Source: Desarmillaria ectypa (Eukaryota > Basidiomycota > Agaricomycetes > Agaricales > Physalacriaceae). Taken from it: a stretch of DNA of 64,000 nt. Under the pieces are notes generated by a model. The model was given only the letters and a program-made list of their open reading frames with translations, searched no databases and was not told the origin of the DNA. Within the stretch, counting starts at the first letter, position 1, and every line of letters begins with the position of its first letter. Below are positions 21,389-32,400 of this stretch, piece after piece. A program made the position numbers and the translations under genes. The DNA lies in NCBI GenBank assembly GCA_030407005.1, contig JAUDYN010000001.1, forward strand, positions 4,092,001 to 4,156,000. The letters run 5' to 3'.

Positions 21389-21976
21389 ATGTCTGGAGAA
21401 GACAGAAACTCTCAAGAACCCAGAACTGTCTCTCTCGGCCTCACCATTGGCAGCGCCATACTACTGTCATTTTTTACAGTCCTCGCCATATTAATATATG
21501 AGGAAGAACTCCGGGCACTGCTGAGAAGGCAGCCCCGACGACTGAACCCAGAACCCTGCCCTGCCCTGCCTACCAATGATGTCCTTCCCAGGGGGTTACC
21601 CCCTGCAAGATTGGGAGAACGAGAAGCAATTCCACTCGTTCATCCCTGGGCTTGATTCACCATCGGCCCTGCCTCCTCCTCTGAGGAGAGCGATAACTCA
21701 CGACCCCCATCTCCAGGGATCGCAGAACTTCGGGCCCAGATTGCCCAATCCGCTCGTGCCTACAATGTGCGAGCCATCCTCCTCCATTACAGGATGGAAC
21801 GACCCACCGTCGCACTGGAGCAACGGACAGATGGCCCTACGGAGGCCCAAGAATATGCACGGGACATATGGGCTGAGATGGATGAACCCCCACCCCCATA
21901 CCCCGGCCCCCCCCACTTGTCCTTGAACCCCTGCCCTCCGCATATCCCAGCAGAGATCAGACTCCCCATCACCTGA
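21389..21976 (+). pseudogene. Gypsy A gag leader with a transmembrane segment and PPPY motif
   Basis: The frame starts at ATG 21389, 59 bp after the LTR, with MSGEDRNSQEP, then a hydrophobic stretch (LGLTIGSAILLSFFTVLAIL) and a charged flank YEEELRALLRRQPRR. A TGA at 21653-21655 fits CGA-to-TGA decay. The same frame then continues through EYARDIWAEMDEPPPPYPGP to 21976. The layout suggests an N-terminal membrane anchor (N outside, basic side inside) on the gag precursor. Element C has a related leader at 37777-37908 (-). A transmembrane start is not usual for Ty3/gypsy gag. Downstream, a frameshift leads to the 22035 frame. Confidence 0.6.
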
Positions 21977-24102
21977 CAGCGACAACAGTAGGAGGTCCGG
22001 CCATTCTGGACCCCACCACCCCGACGATCCAAACATGGATCGAAACCACCCCTACAGCCCCTGGAGCCATGAGCGGTGGCCAGACGAGGGAGAAGAAATC
22101 TCCCTCTCCTCCCTCCCCGTCATCGAAATCTCCGATGACGAGTCCAACGACAATGTCATTGGAGACAACGCCCCGGTCCCAGCTGCTCCCCGTGCTGCCG
22201 ACGACCCCTTCAATCCACATGGGGATGATTTCATCTGGCCAGACTTCTCTGAGGTCGACCGGAGACTATTCGGTCCATTCCAGACCGCAGCATGGGAGGT
22301 TCGACATAGGGATGTCAAAGCCCGTGACCTCTGGGAAGAGCCCAGAGTCGAGATGGATGAGTGGCTTGCCCTTAACAGGGGTGACCCCATCTGAGTCCCA
22401 TTCGATGGGCCCAGTAACTACTGGGCCAACATCGTCAATCACTGGATTCACACAAACCGCGACTGGTCAATTTTCCGCCCCTCCGCTGGGGATCGTTTTC
22501 CAGGGTTACAACCCTGGACCCAGCAGGAGCAGCGAGAGCTGGAGAGGACCCTCCAGCACTTATGGAGGTTGGAGGTGACAAGAGAGGAATGAGTGGGGGC
22601 AAGAGCCCCAGTACAATACGTTAACCTACGATACAGGTTATTATGGTGGGATGGAATACCACCATCCCCAATACAAAACTTATCCAGATTACCCACCGGA
22701 TACCCCGGTCGTAAGCCCACGACCACTTCCCGACTTGCCCCCGCATCACAGGGCGCGTCACCAAGGATACCACCCCTATCAGGGTGGTAGTCTTCTCTTC
22801 GCAGGGGCGGGAGAAGAAATGGAAGCTGAAGGAGCCCCTGCAGGAAACGCCACTGCAGGGGCGTCAAGAACCCCTGCCACGGCAGAAGAAACTCGGCAGC
22901 AGATGTGGACCGAGTTACAGGAGAAAGAGTGGCGCATAGCGGAAACGTGCGAGGAGCTCGACAAGGAGGACTCCGCCCGCAAGATGTTGGCAGACTACCT
23001 CCAAGTCCAAGAGCAAGAGAAGGAGCCGGAGAGGGGAAGACCGCTGGGGCCGCCAAGAGGCTACCCGGGGTACAGGCCAAATTGATTTTCAATCCCAAGA
23101 CCGCCCCTTGGTCAGGGACCCCCTGACCCAATCCCGAACCCAGTTGGGAATGCCGCCGCCGATGCCCCATATTTGGGCATCAAATCGACCCTCGTCAAGG
23201 TCCCCGCCCCATTCAAAGGGGACCATGACGACATCGAACACTTCATAGGCGATTGCATCGCCTACTTCGAAGTGTTCTGACAATACTTCCAGGTGCCGTC
23301 GCACCTGGTACTGTTCACGACGTCCCACTTCGAGGGCACTGCCAAGGACTGGTGGGTCTACAAGAGACCCGAGTACTGGATGGGGGATGCCTTTGACGGC
23401 ACCGCTGCCCACTTTCGATACCCTGACTGGGCCGACTTCGTCAACCTAGTCACACGACAATTCCGAGATCCCGCAATTGAGGAAATCCACGAAAAGTGCA
23501 TGTTTGACTTGCGCATGGGAGCACAGCCCGCCTCCCACTACTTCCAGAAGCTGGAAGAAGAAGCAAAGCTAGCGGGCCGAAGAACTGATGAAGCCGAATG
23601 CGGCACAATGGTGAAGGTGGTGCGACTAGGAGTGCCTAGTTTGTACATGACCTTCATATCAAATATGGGCATGAGCATCCCATGCTCATATCCGGAGTGG
23701 AAGGAACGCATCCTCTGGATGTATGAAGAGAGACAGTGGAAGTGGGTCTTTGACCAGACCACCAGTAGGCCTCGGGATGGCCAGAAGCAGGGCCCACATC
23801 CCCAGCAACCCAGCAGCAAGAACACCACTGGGGCAACAAGTTCCTCGGCTCCAAAGCCGAGTGCTGGGAGTGGAGGAGCCAGTCAGGATGCTGGAACAGG
23901 TAAGTGGACGACATACAGAGGGGCAGGGAAGCCCATGGATGTAGACCGGCAAAAGGCCGAGGGGTGCTGCTTCAGGTGCGACCAAAAGGGTCACCTGAGC
24001 AGGGATTGCCCTACAAGAAAAGAGAAGAACGTGGTGAGATATGTGGGGCCCACTGATGCAGTGGTGCCGAGCATCTCCAAGATCGAGGAGGTAAAAGAGT
24101 AG
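21977..24102 (+). pseudogene. Gypsy A gag: acidic region, capsid-like domain, CCHC zinc knuckle
   Basis: The acidic segment is at 22035-22394 (SLPVIEISDDESNDN), ended by TGA where C continues. A Pro/Tyr-rich and coiled, charged segment lies at 22651-23085 (WTELQEKEWRIAETCEELDK). The capsid-like gag domain runs from about 23170 (PFKGDHDDIEHFIGDCIAYF), is interrupted by TGA 23278-23280, and stays open from 23293 to 24102 (HFEGTAKDWWVYKRPEYW, FVNLVTRQFRDPAIEEIHEK). A zinc knuckle CFRCDQKGHLSRDC lies near 23970-24015 and would bind element RNA. The final stop at 24100-24102 is probably the true gag end. The function is structural, forming particles. Confidence 0.88.
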
Positions 24103-24146
24103 GGCATCAAGGGTTCGATTCCCCTTGCACGCCCAAGTCTCAAGGT

Positions 24147-24656
24147 GTGTCCTCGGTTTCCACAGGTCAGACTAATTATTATGAAAATAGAAAAATATCT
24201 ACGAAAACAAATATATCTATGACTTCACCAAAGCCGAAGACCAAGAAAGAATCAGCAAGAACAAACAGGTATGTCATACTCCTAGAAGACGCTGACACAA
24301 GTATCTGTAGTGACAAATCCCGAGCCTCCGACGAACTGGAGTGGGACTTGCCAAGTGGTGTTGGCACTGCGACAAAGTCCAATGAGCAGTGCTCACCGGA
24401 TACGCCGCTGAGCACACAGCGACGAGCAGGGACCAGTAGGCGGGACTCCTTTGGGCCTCTCAGAAGTCCGACCATCCCAGTACCCGCCTCGAGCGGCGGG
24501 GCAAGCTCACCAGTTCTGCCAGGGTCAGCAGAGGACCAGGACAGTGCCTCTAACCAAGGCCAGGACCGATGACCCAGACAAACTGGTCCAGGGAGTGGAA
24601 AACTTGACGAAGCTGAGTACCAAACTGGGCCAGCAAGTCAAAGGGTTGACAACCGT
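24147..24656 (+). pseudogene. Gypsy A linker between gag and pol
   Basis: A Ser/Pro-rich, low-complexity frame (24147-24572) has no recognised domain. It is followed by a coiled-coil-like piece in another frame (KLSTKLGQQVKGL) leading into pol at 24657. It may be the spacer where pol is reached by reinitiation or frameshifting in an intact element; the mechanism cannot be judged from this copy. Confidence 0.5.
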
Positions 24657-27600
24657 GTGAAGGTCGCCTTAGGCACTAGCTGGGAGTCAATGACCAAGGA
24701 AATTCAAACTCCGTCGCGAGTGGTGCTGGCTGAGGAAAAGGGACAGGATCCCGCTAGTGCCCAGGCGGTAAAAAGGGGGCATTTCAGCAGAACTACCATC
24801 GTGGAAGTACCCGACGAAGAAGATGACACAGCTTTTAGGATGTGGCAAACCAGCCAATCCAAAGCCAGTACCCCGATATGCAGAACACCGGAAATACAGA
24901 ACCTTGACCTTCCGAATGTACGGGGAAGCGTCGAACCCGACACCTATCCTAACAAGGGGGTATCAGCCACTTCTGAACACACGGGGAAGCAGAACAAGCC
25001 TTCCGAATGCATGGGGAAGCAGAACGAGTTCCAATGGCTCAAGCTATTCAGAATTGACTGGATGATGTGCGCAATACGTGACTCCAAGAACTTGGCAAAC
25101 GCCAAAGCGATTCTCTCCATTTGGGTACATCCCAAACGACTTGGAGAAATCGATGACAAGCTTATTCAAAGCTTACAGATGGGAGGGAGCATTGCCCGGG
25201 AACAGCTCTATGAATTACATAAACCAATTCATTACATTTGCGGTACCAAGAGTTCCGGACAGGACTTCTTGGTAGACATCCAACTTTCCCCATGTACCGG
25301 GAAGAAGATCTTGACAACCAGAGCGTTGTTGGATAGTGGCTGCACAGGCAGCTCTATCAATCAAAATTACGTCCAGCAACACCAGTTGGACACCAGGAAG
25401 GCTGCAGCCCCTATACTGGTCTACAATGCTGATGGAATGTGCAACAAGGCAGGGGATGTCACCAAGTTCGTAGAACTCCAGATGACAATTGGAGAACATA
25501 GCGAGAGGATCGATCTCGTGGTCACAGACCTCGGTTCCAAGATGGTGTACTTGGGCCACGACTGGCTTAAACGCCACAACCCTTTCATCAACTGGAAGGC
25601 AGGAACCTTGACATTCGGACGATGTCATTGCATCCAGAATTACTTCACCTTGCCCAACGCAGATGAAGAAGACCGATGGGACGAAGAGCTTGAGGAAGGA
25701 GAAAGTATTCTTGCCATCAACATGCAAGAAGAAATCATCCTTCGTGCCATCCATCATGCAAACAAGTTAGCTGCAGCAGCTAACACAGAAAAACTGAAGC
25801 AGACATTTGAGGAGCTCATGCCTCCTCAGTATCAAAGCTTTAGAGATTTGTTCTCTAAGGAAAGCTTTGACGAATTATCCGAAAGAAGACCTTGGGACCA
25901 CGCCATCGAATTGGTCCCTAACGCAAAGTCAACCTTGGACTGCAAGGTATACCCACTCAATCGAAATGAGCAAGAGCAGTTGGACAAGTTCTTGGATGAG
26001 AACTTAGACTCAGGACGAATTCATCCCTCAAAGTCTCCCTTTGCCTCCCCTTTCTTCTTCGTTAAGAAAAAGGATGGCTCCCTACGACTGGTTCAGGATT
26101 ACCAGAAGTTGAACGAAATGACAATCAAGAATCGTTATCCCCTTCCGCTCATTTCTGAGCTAATTGACAAGTTATGAGAAGCCAAATACTTCTCCAAACT
26201 GGACGTACGATGGGGCTACAACAATGTCCATATACGAGATGGAGACGAAGAAAAAGCCACGTTCAGAACTAACCGAGGGCTCTTTGAGCCTATAGTTATG
26301 TTCTTTTCGAGCCTACGGTTATGTTCTTCAGGCTTACGAATTCACCTGCCACATTCCAGTGGATGATGAACGATATATTTAAGGATTTGATTGCCAGAGG
26401 AAAAGTCACCATTTACCTCGACGATATACTCATTTTCACGAAATCCTTGTCAGAACACTGGAATGTAGTACGCCAAGTACTCCAAAGACTTCGAGAGAAC
26501 AAACTGTTCCTCAAAGCAGAGAAATGCGAGTTCGAGGTACTCGAGACCGAATACCTTGGAGTTATCATCAGTGAAGACGCCATTCGCATGGACCCAGTCA
26601 AGATAGTGGGAATAGCGGAATGGCCAACCCCGACAAAGAAGAAGGAACTACAGTCCTTCTTAGGATTCATGAACTTCTACCAGAAGTTCATCAAGGACTA
26701 CTCCAAAATAGTGCGTCCCCTTACCCAGTTAACCAGAAAAGTAGACTGGATGTGGGGATCAGAACAAGAACAAGTGTTTAATCAACTCAAGAAGCTGATG
26801 ATGACAAACATAGTCCTTACAATACCTTCAGATGATGGGAAGTTCTGAGTAGAAGCCGATGTGAGTGACAGAGCCATTGGTGCCATCCTAAGTCAGGAAA
26901 AGGAAGGCAAATAGAGGCCAGTCACTTTCATGTCAAAAGTGCTCACCGCCACCGAGCGCAACTACGAAATCTACGACAAGGAATTGTTAGCAATCATGCT
27001 GGCATTAGAGGAGTGGCACCATTATCTCATGGGCACCAAAGAAACCGCTGAGATCTGGACTGACCACCAGAATCTCCAATACTTCTGGAAACCCCAGAAG
27101 TTGAATCGCCGACAAGCTCGGTGGGTCACCAAACTAGTGGAGTACCACTTTATCCTTCAACATAAAGCTGGGACCGCTAATCAGAAGGCCGATCTTCTCA
27201 GCAGATGAGATGATCACGATCAGGGAAAAGAAGACAACAAAGACATTGTTGTCCTATCCCCGGAACACTTCCGAGCACTGGTATTACCAACAACGGAAGA
27301 AAGGATCACATGTATAAGAGATGCAACAAAGCAGAAGGAACAATGGGATCAAGGGATCAAGAAATCCCTTAACCATGAAAGAGGAATCATGCAGGAAAAG
27401 GAAATCCTGTGGTATGACGGATGAGTCTATGTCCCCAATGACTCAATACTACGTGGTGAGATCATTGCCCAATTCCATGATCACATCACCGCTGGACACC
27501 TGGGAATTGCCAAGACCAAAGAACTCATACTTCATGAGTATTGGTGGCCAAAGATGAAAAAGGATGTAGAGTCTTACATCAAGGGATGCGAGACTTGTCA

Positions 27601-28141
27601 AAGGATGAAGAGCGATACGCAGGCCAAGGCTGCACCTCTCCATCCCAATGCAATACCTGATACACCATGGACGCATATCTCAGTCAATATGGTCACTGGA
27701 CTCCCCAAGTCAGATGGGTTTGACACTCTACTGGTCATCATAGACCGTTTCTCCAAGAACATTCTCCTGATTCCATGCAATGAGGAGTTATCCGCTGAAG
27801 GATGGGCTCTGATACTTCGCAATCAGGTATACGCGAAGCATGGAATGCCACAGGTGGTCATCTCAGACAGAGGACCCCAATTTGTCTCAGCGTTCATGAA
27901 AGAACTCTATCGAATGCTGAATATCACCCAGAATGCATCCACTGCATATCACCCGCAGACAGATGGACAAACAGAGAGAGTCAACCAGGAGGTTGAAAAA
28001 TACCTCCGTATCTTTGTCAACCACAGACAGACTGACTGGGTAGCATGGCTACCACTCACCGAATTTGCCCACAACAACCGAGTCCACTCAGCCACAGGCA
28101 AAAGCCCTTTCATGGTCCTATACGGACGGAATCCCTGACTC
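24657..28141 (+). pseudogene. Gypsy A pol: protease, RT, RNase H, integrase, with CGA-to-TGA stops
   Basis: Protease: LLDSGCTGSSI near 25330 (catalytic DSG). [22 protein letters not shown] near 26030, then a TGA at 26175, a frameshift near 26290-26320 caused by a repeated 20-base segment, and the catalytic YLDDILIF near 26415. RNase H: YDKELLAIMLALEEWHHYLM (26960-27030), between stops at 26846, 26912 and 27206. Integrase: H2C2 finger (HDHITAGH...CETCQ, 27478-27600), core with SVNMVTGLP where most relatives have an Asp, ISDRGPQFVS, and Glu in TDGQTERVNQE. A stop at 28136 follows YGRNP. Most stops stand where Arg is expected (e.g. DKL*EAKYF). The frames are otherwise well kept, so the element decayed recently. 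Confidence 0.92.
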
Positions 28142-28975
28142 ATTCCCGAGTCAATACAAAAAACCAGCTTCGCAAACCCTGCAGCTGTAGACTTCACAGA
28201 AACTATGGCCAAGGTCTATAAGGAGGTCCATGAAGCATTAGAAAAGGCTGCGGCGCAAATGAAGGTGCAATACGACAAAAGAAAACAGACTTCATGGGAA
28301 TATTGGATTGGAGACAAGGTATGGCTCGACACTGCCAACCTCCATCTCCCACGACCAAAGAAGAAGCTTGACGATAAATGAACAGGACCATTCAAAATTG
28401 TCGAGAAGTTGGGAGTGGCAGCATACAAGCTAAAGCTGCCACCACATTGGAAAATCCACCCCCGGTTCAATGAGAAGCTGCTGACTCCATACATCGCACC
28501 CTCATTTATGAACCAAGAACAACTGCCGCCTCCCCCTCTGGACCTCGTCGACAGTCAAGAAGAGTACGAAATCGAAGAAGTCTTGGACTCATGCACCAGA
28601 AAGGTACGGTCCAAGTGAGGACAACCATCTAGGGAAGTCACGGACTACCTAGTCAAATGGAAAGGATGGACTTGTGAGCACAACTCATGGGTCCGAGAAA
28701 ACGAAATGATGAACACCTTGGAAGCGATCCAAGAGTATCAGGCTAGCATAAACCGTGCCGTATACACTCCAAAAATTGCAGCCAGGAAAATAGTGGTCAA
28801 GATACTGGACCACGAATACTTGGAACATGGCAACGTAGCATACCTCGCCAAAAGAAAAGATGGACACATCAAATGGATTATCAATCCAGATGAAGAAGTA
28901 TGGAAGAATTTGATTGATCAGTACTGGATCAGTCAAATCGCAACACAGTTCGACACCCCTTTGGAAGAGCCTTAG
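28142..28975 (+). pseudogene. Gypsy A integrase C-terminus, chromodomain and conserved C-terminal extension
   Basis: The integrase tail has WIGDKVWLDTANLHLPRPKK and LPPHWKIHPRFNEKLLTPY, then an acidic linker. A chromodomain follows at about 28635-28710 (YLVKWKGWTCEHNSWVREN); it would guide integration to modified histones. Beyond it, 80-90 residues (28706-28975) have VVKILDHEYLEHGNVAYLAK, IKWIINPDEEVWKNLIDQYW and a final LEEP. This tail is kept in element C (33940-34212) and partly in B. Stops at 28379 and 28616 stand at Arg positions. The tail could be a second, degenerate chromodomain-like fold; this is only suggested by its spacing. Confidence 0.85.
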
Positions 28976-29007
28976 CAGTCAGGACGACTGCTTTAACAAG
29001 GGGGTAA

Positions 29008-29430
29008 TGTTATGATTTTTCCGTTATCTTATCTTATCCGAGTCATATCCATGACTCATCCATCTAATCTAGCCCAGAAACTGACTCGTATCCAGCTATT
29101 CGCCGGCTACCACCCTCATTCTCACCGTCTGTCACCCCAGACACTTTCTATTGGTTCTATGATCCTTCCAGATCATCCAACTTTGACACCGTTTGTGCAT
29201 GGACTGAAGCATTTCATCTAATTATAATGCCGTAGAAATACTATATAAACAGAGTAAACTAGACAGTTGTACTCTATCTCTTGTTTAAATTACAACCATA
29301 TACTTCTTGTCTACACAAGACCAAAGGCTCCTTAGCTTCTATCTCTCAATTGGGTAATCGTTCGAACACGTAATGGCCCAGAGGGATCAGCTGACTGCCC
29401 CAAGTCACGTGTCCAAGTCGGTGCATAACA
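29008..29430 (+). repeat. Gypsy A 3' LTR
   Basis: 423 bp, the same length as the 5' LTR, followed by GGCAG. TATA-like tatataaa at 29242-29249. Confidence 0.95.
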
Positions 29431-32400
29431 GGCAGTCACTGCTTTGTTTGGTGTTATGATTTTAGTAATATTCATGACCTGTCCTTATTGTATGTTTTTC
29501 TCATATTCAGTGATCACTTCTTGTGTATTTGTCATCTCAGTTTCTCTAACCCAGGAATTGTGTTCCTGAGTCCACCCCTTATATTTGACTAGGTAGTCTA
29601 TTATGGTCTTGGACTATTGTCCCTTCTTGGCTTATATATGATATATTTGGGAATCCAATATTTCCTCAATTTCATATCCTTCCTGTCCATCTATAAGATC
29701 TGGAGATAATGGCAGTGGTTGTTGTTGATTAGAGAACATGGGTGCAACATAGGGTGTCAATAATTTTTTGTTGAAGTAGAGGTGAATTTTCCAGTGCAGT
29801 GGCAATTTCAGTTTATATGTTGCTGCACTGGTTTTTTTGAAGATTTCAAATGGTTCTGTCCACTTGTCATTGAGTTTCTTCTTTGGTCATGGTAGAGGAA
29901 GGTTACTAGTGTTTAGCCAGACCTTGTCACCCACCTGGTAGTCCTGTGCCATTTGTTTTCTCCTGTCATACTATTCCTTTATTTGAGTAGTCATCTTTTC
30001 CAATGCATCATATACCTCCTTATGAACTTGGGCCATGGTTTCAGTGAATTCCATGGCTGCTGGATTGATAAAAGGAGTTTCCCATACTGAGTTGGGAACA
30101 AGCCAGGAGTTTCTTCCATAGACCATCATGAAGGGACTTTTTTCTGTAGCCAAATGGACACAGCTGTTGTGGGCAAGTTCTGCCATTGGTAACCAATTGC
30201 TCCAGTCATCCTGTCAGTGATTGACAAAGATCTGAAGATATTTCTCAATTTCTTGATTTACTTGCTCCATCTGTCCATCGGTTTGTGGGTGATAAGTGGT
30301 GAAAGCATTCAGGGTGATTTTTAGCATCTAGTAAAGGTCCTTCATGAAGGTTGACATGAACTGGGATCCCTGATCTGAAATTACCATCTAAGGCATTCCA
30401 TGTTTGGAATAAACATGATCACAAAGAATTTGTGCCCATTCCTCCACTGAGAGTTCCTCATGACAGGCAACTGCTATAATAGTTTTAGAGAATTTATCCA
30501 TGATGATCAGTAGTGCATCATAGCCATTGGATGCAGGGAGTCCAGTGACCATGTTGATGGAAATGTGGGTCTATGGGGTGTTGGGAATAGTATTTGAGTG
30601 TAAGGGTGCAGCCTTTGCTTGCATACTAGTTTTAGTATGTTGGCATGTTTTGCACCCTTTTACATATCTCTCTATATCTTTCCTTAATCTGGGCCACCAG
30701 TAGTTGTGAAGGACAAGTTTGGTGGTCTTTGCTATCTCAGAATGTCCTGCCATAAGGTGATTATGATGGCAAGTGATGATTTCACCCCATAAGGCTTTGT
30801 CTCAGGGAATATAGATATGCTCATCATAGTATAGGATCCTCTGATTCTGAATGATTCCCTGCTCATGGTGGAGAGAGTTGGAAATTCTGTTATCCCACCA
30901 GTCCTTCTGTTATATCACATCTTGGATTTTCTCCTGTTCTTCAGACTTGGAGAGCAGGATCAGTGCATGGAAGTGTTCTGGCAGAAGGACTACCACATCA
31001 TGGTTATCTCTTTTCCCTTGATCATGGTCATCCCACTGACTAAGCAAGTCAGCCTTCCAGTTAGCAGTGCCAGATTTGTGCTATAGAATAAAGTGGTATT
31101 TGGCAAGCTCTATTATCCAACAGGCCTGTTGTCAATTTAGCTTCTGTGGTTTTTGGAAATATTGGAGATTTTGATGGTCTGTCCAAATTTCAATCTCCTC
31201 CTTCATGCCCATTAGATAGTGTCATCATTCTTTCAAGATGAGCATAATAGCTAATAATTCTTTGTCATATATTTCATAGTTTTATTCAGTAATGGTGAGA
31301 GCTTTTGACATGAATGTGATAGGCCTCCATTTGCCTTCTTGTTCCTGACTGAGTACTGCACTGACTGCTCTGTCACTTACATCAGCCTTGATTCTGAATT
31401 TCCTGTCATCCAATGAAATAGCTAGAACAATGTTTGTCATCATCTGCTTCTTCAATTGGAGAAAGGCTTGTTCTTGGGCCTCCTCCCACTTCCATTCAGC
31501 ATTTCTGGTTAACTGAATTAATGGCCAGATGATTCAGAAGTAATTGCATATGAACTTTTAGTAGAAATTAGTGAATCCTAAAAAGGATTGTAATTCCTTT
31601 TTTTTCATAGCAGTTGGCCATTCAGCTATTTCTGTGACCTTGACCAGATTCATTCATATGGCATCTTGGCTGATGATGATGCCTAGATATTCAGTCTCTA
31701 GTACCTTAAACTTGCATTTCTCAGCCTTGAGAAAAAGCTTGTTTTCTCATAGTTGTTGGAGTACTTGTCATATGACCTGTCAATGTTTCTCCAGACTTTT
31801 AATGAAGATGAGGATATCATTGAGGTAAATCATGACTTTTTCTCTTGCAATGAGGTCTTGGAAAATATCATTCATCATCCACTGGAATATAGTAGGTGAA
31901 TTGGTGAGACCAAAGAATATGACAGTGAGTTTGAATAGCCTACAATTCATGTAGAAAGCTGCTTTCTCTTTGTCTCCTTCCTGAATTCAAACATTATTGT
32001 ACCCCCAATGGATGTCTAACTTGGAAATGTACTTGGCCCCTCATAACTTATTGATGAGTTCAGAGATCAAGGGAAGCAGGTAGTAGTTATTGATCATCAT
32101 TTTATTCAACTTCCCAAAGTCTTGAATAGGGTGAAGAGAGCCATCCTTCTTTTTTACAAAGAAGAAAGGTGATGCAAATGGGGATTTGGATGGGTGAATT
32201 TATCCTGAGCTGAGATTTTCATCTAGGAACTTGTTGAGCTATTCCTGTTCATTTTGATTCAATGGGTAGACCTTACAGTCTAGTGTAGGTCTTACATTGG
32301 GGATCAGTTTGATGGCATGGTCCCAAGACTTTCATTCCAGTAACTCATCAAAGCTTTCTTTGGAGAACAAGTCTTAGAAACTTTGATATTGAGGAGGTAC

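Larger units (their letters stand above)
20907..29430 (+). mobile_element. Ty3/gypsy chromodomain retrotransposon A
   Basis: A full-length element of 8524 bp with LTRs of 423 bp (20907-21329 and 29008-29430), TG...CA ends and a perfect 5-bp target duplication GGCAG (20902-20906 and 29431-29435). Order: leader/gag with zinc knuckle, Ser/Pro linker, protease, RT, RNase H, integrase, chromodomain, C-terminal extension, purine tract (acaagggggtaa), LTR. CpG is still frequent, unlike in the flanking element B. Coding frames are interrupted by at least ten stops, mostly TGA at places where the family has Arg, plus frameshifts. It is a recent but dead copy. Confidence 0.95.

Noticed and set aside
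22448..23170. 240-codon minus-strand ORF
   Set aside because: Shadow of the GC-rich gag region of element A on the opposite strand; no domain and no relation to neighbouring features.
24108..24136. tRNA T-arm-like sequence (ggttcgattcc, matching a Pol III B box) just after the gag stop of gypsy A
   Set aside because: No A box, anticodon arm or paired acceptor stem is found upstream; the T-stem has a mismatch. Probably chance.
25215..25757. 180-codon minus-strand ORF
   Set aside because: Antisense to the protease region of element A pol; no independent motif.
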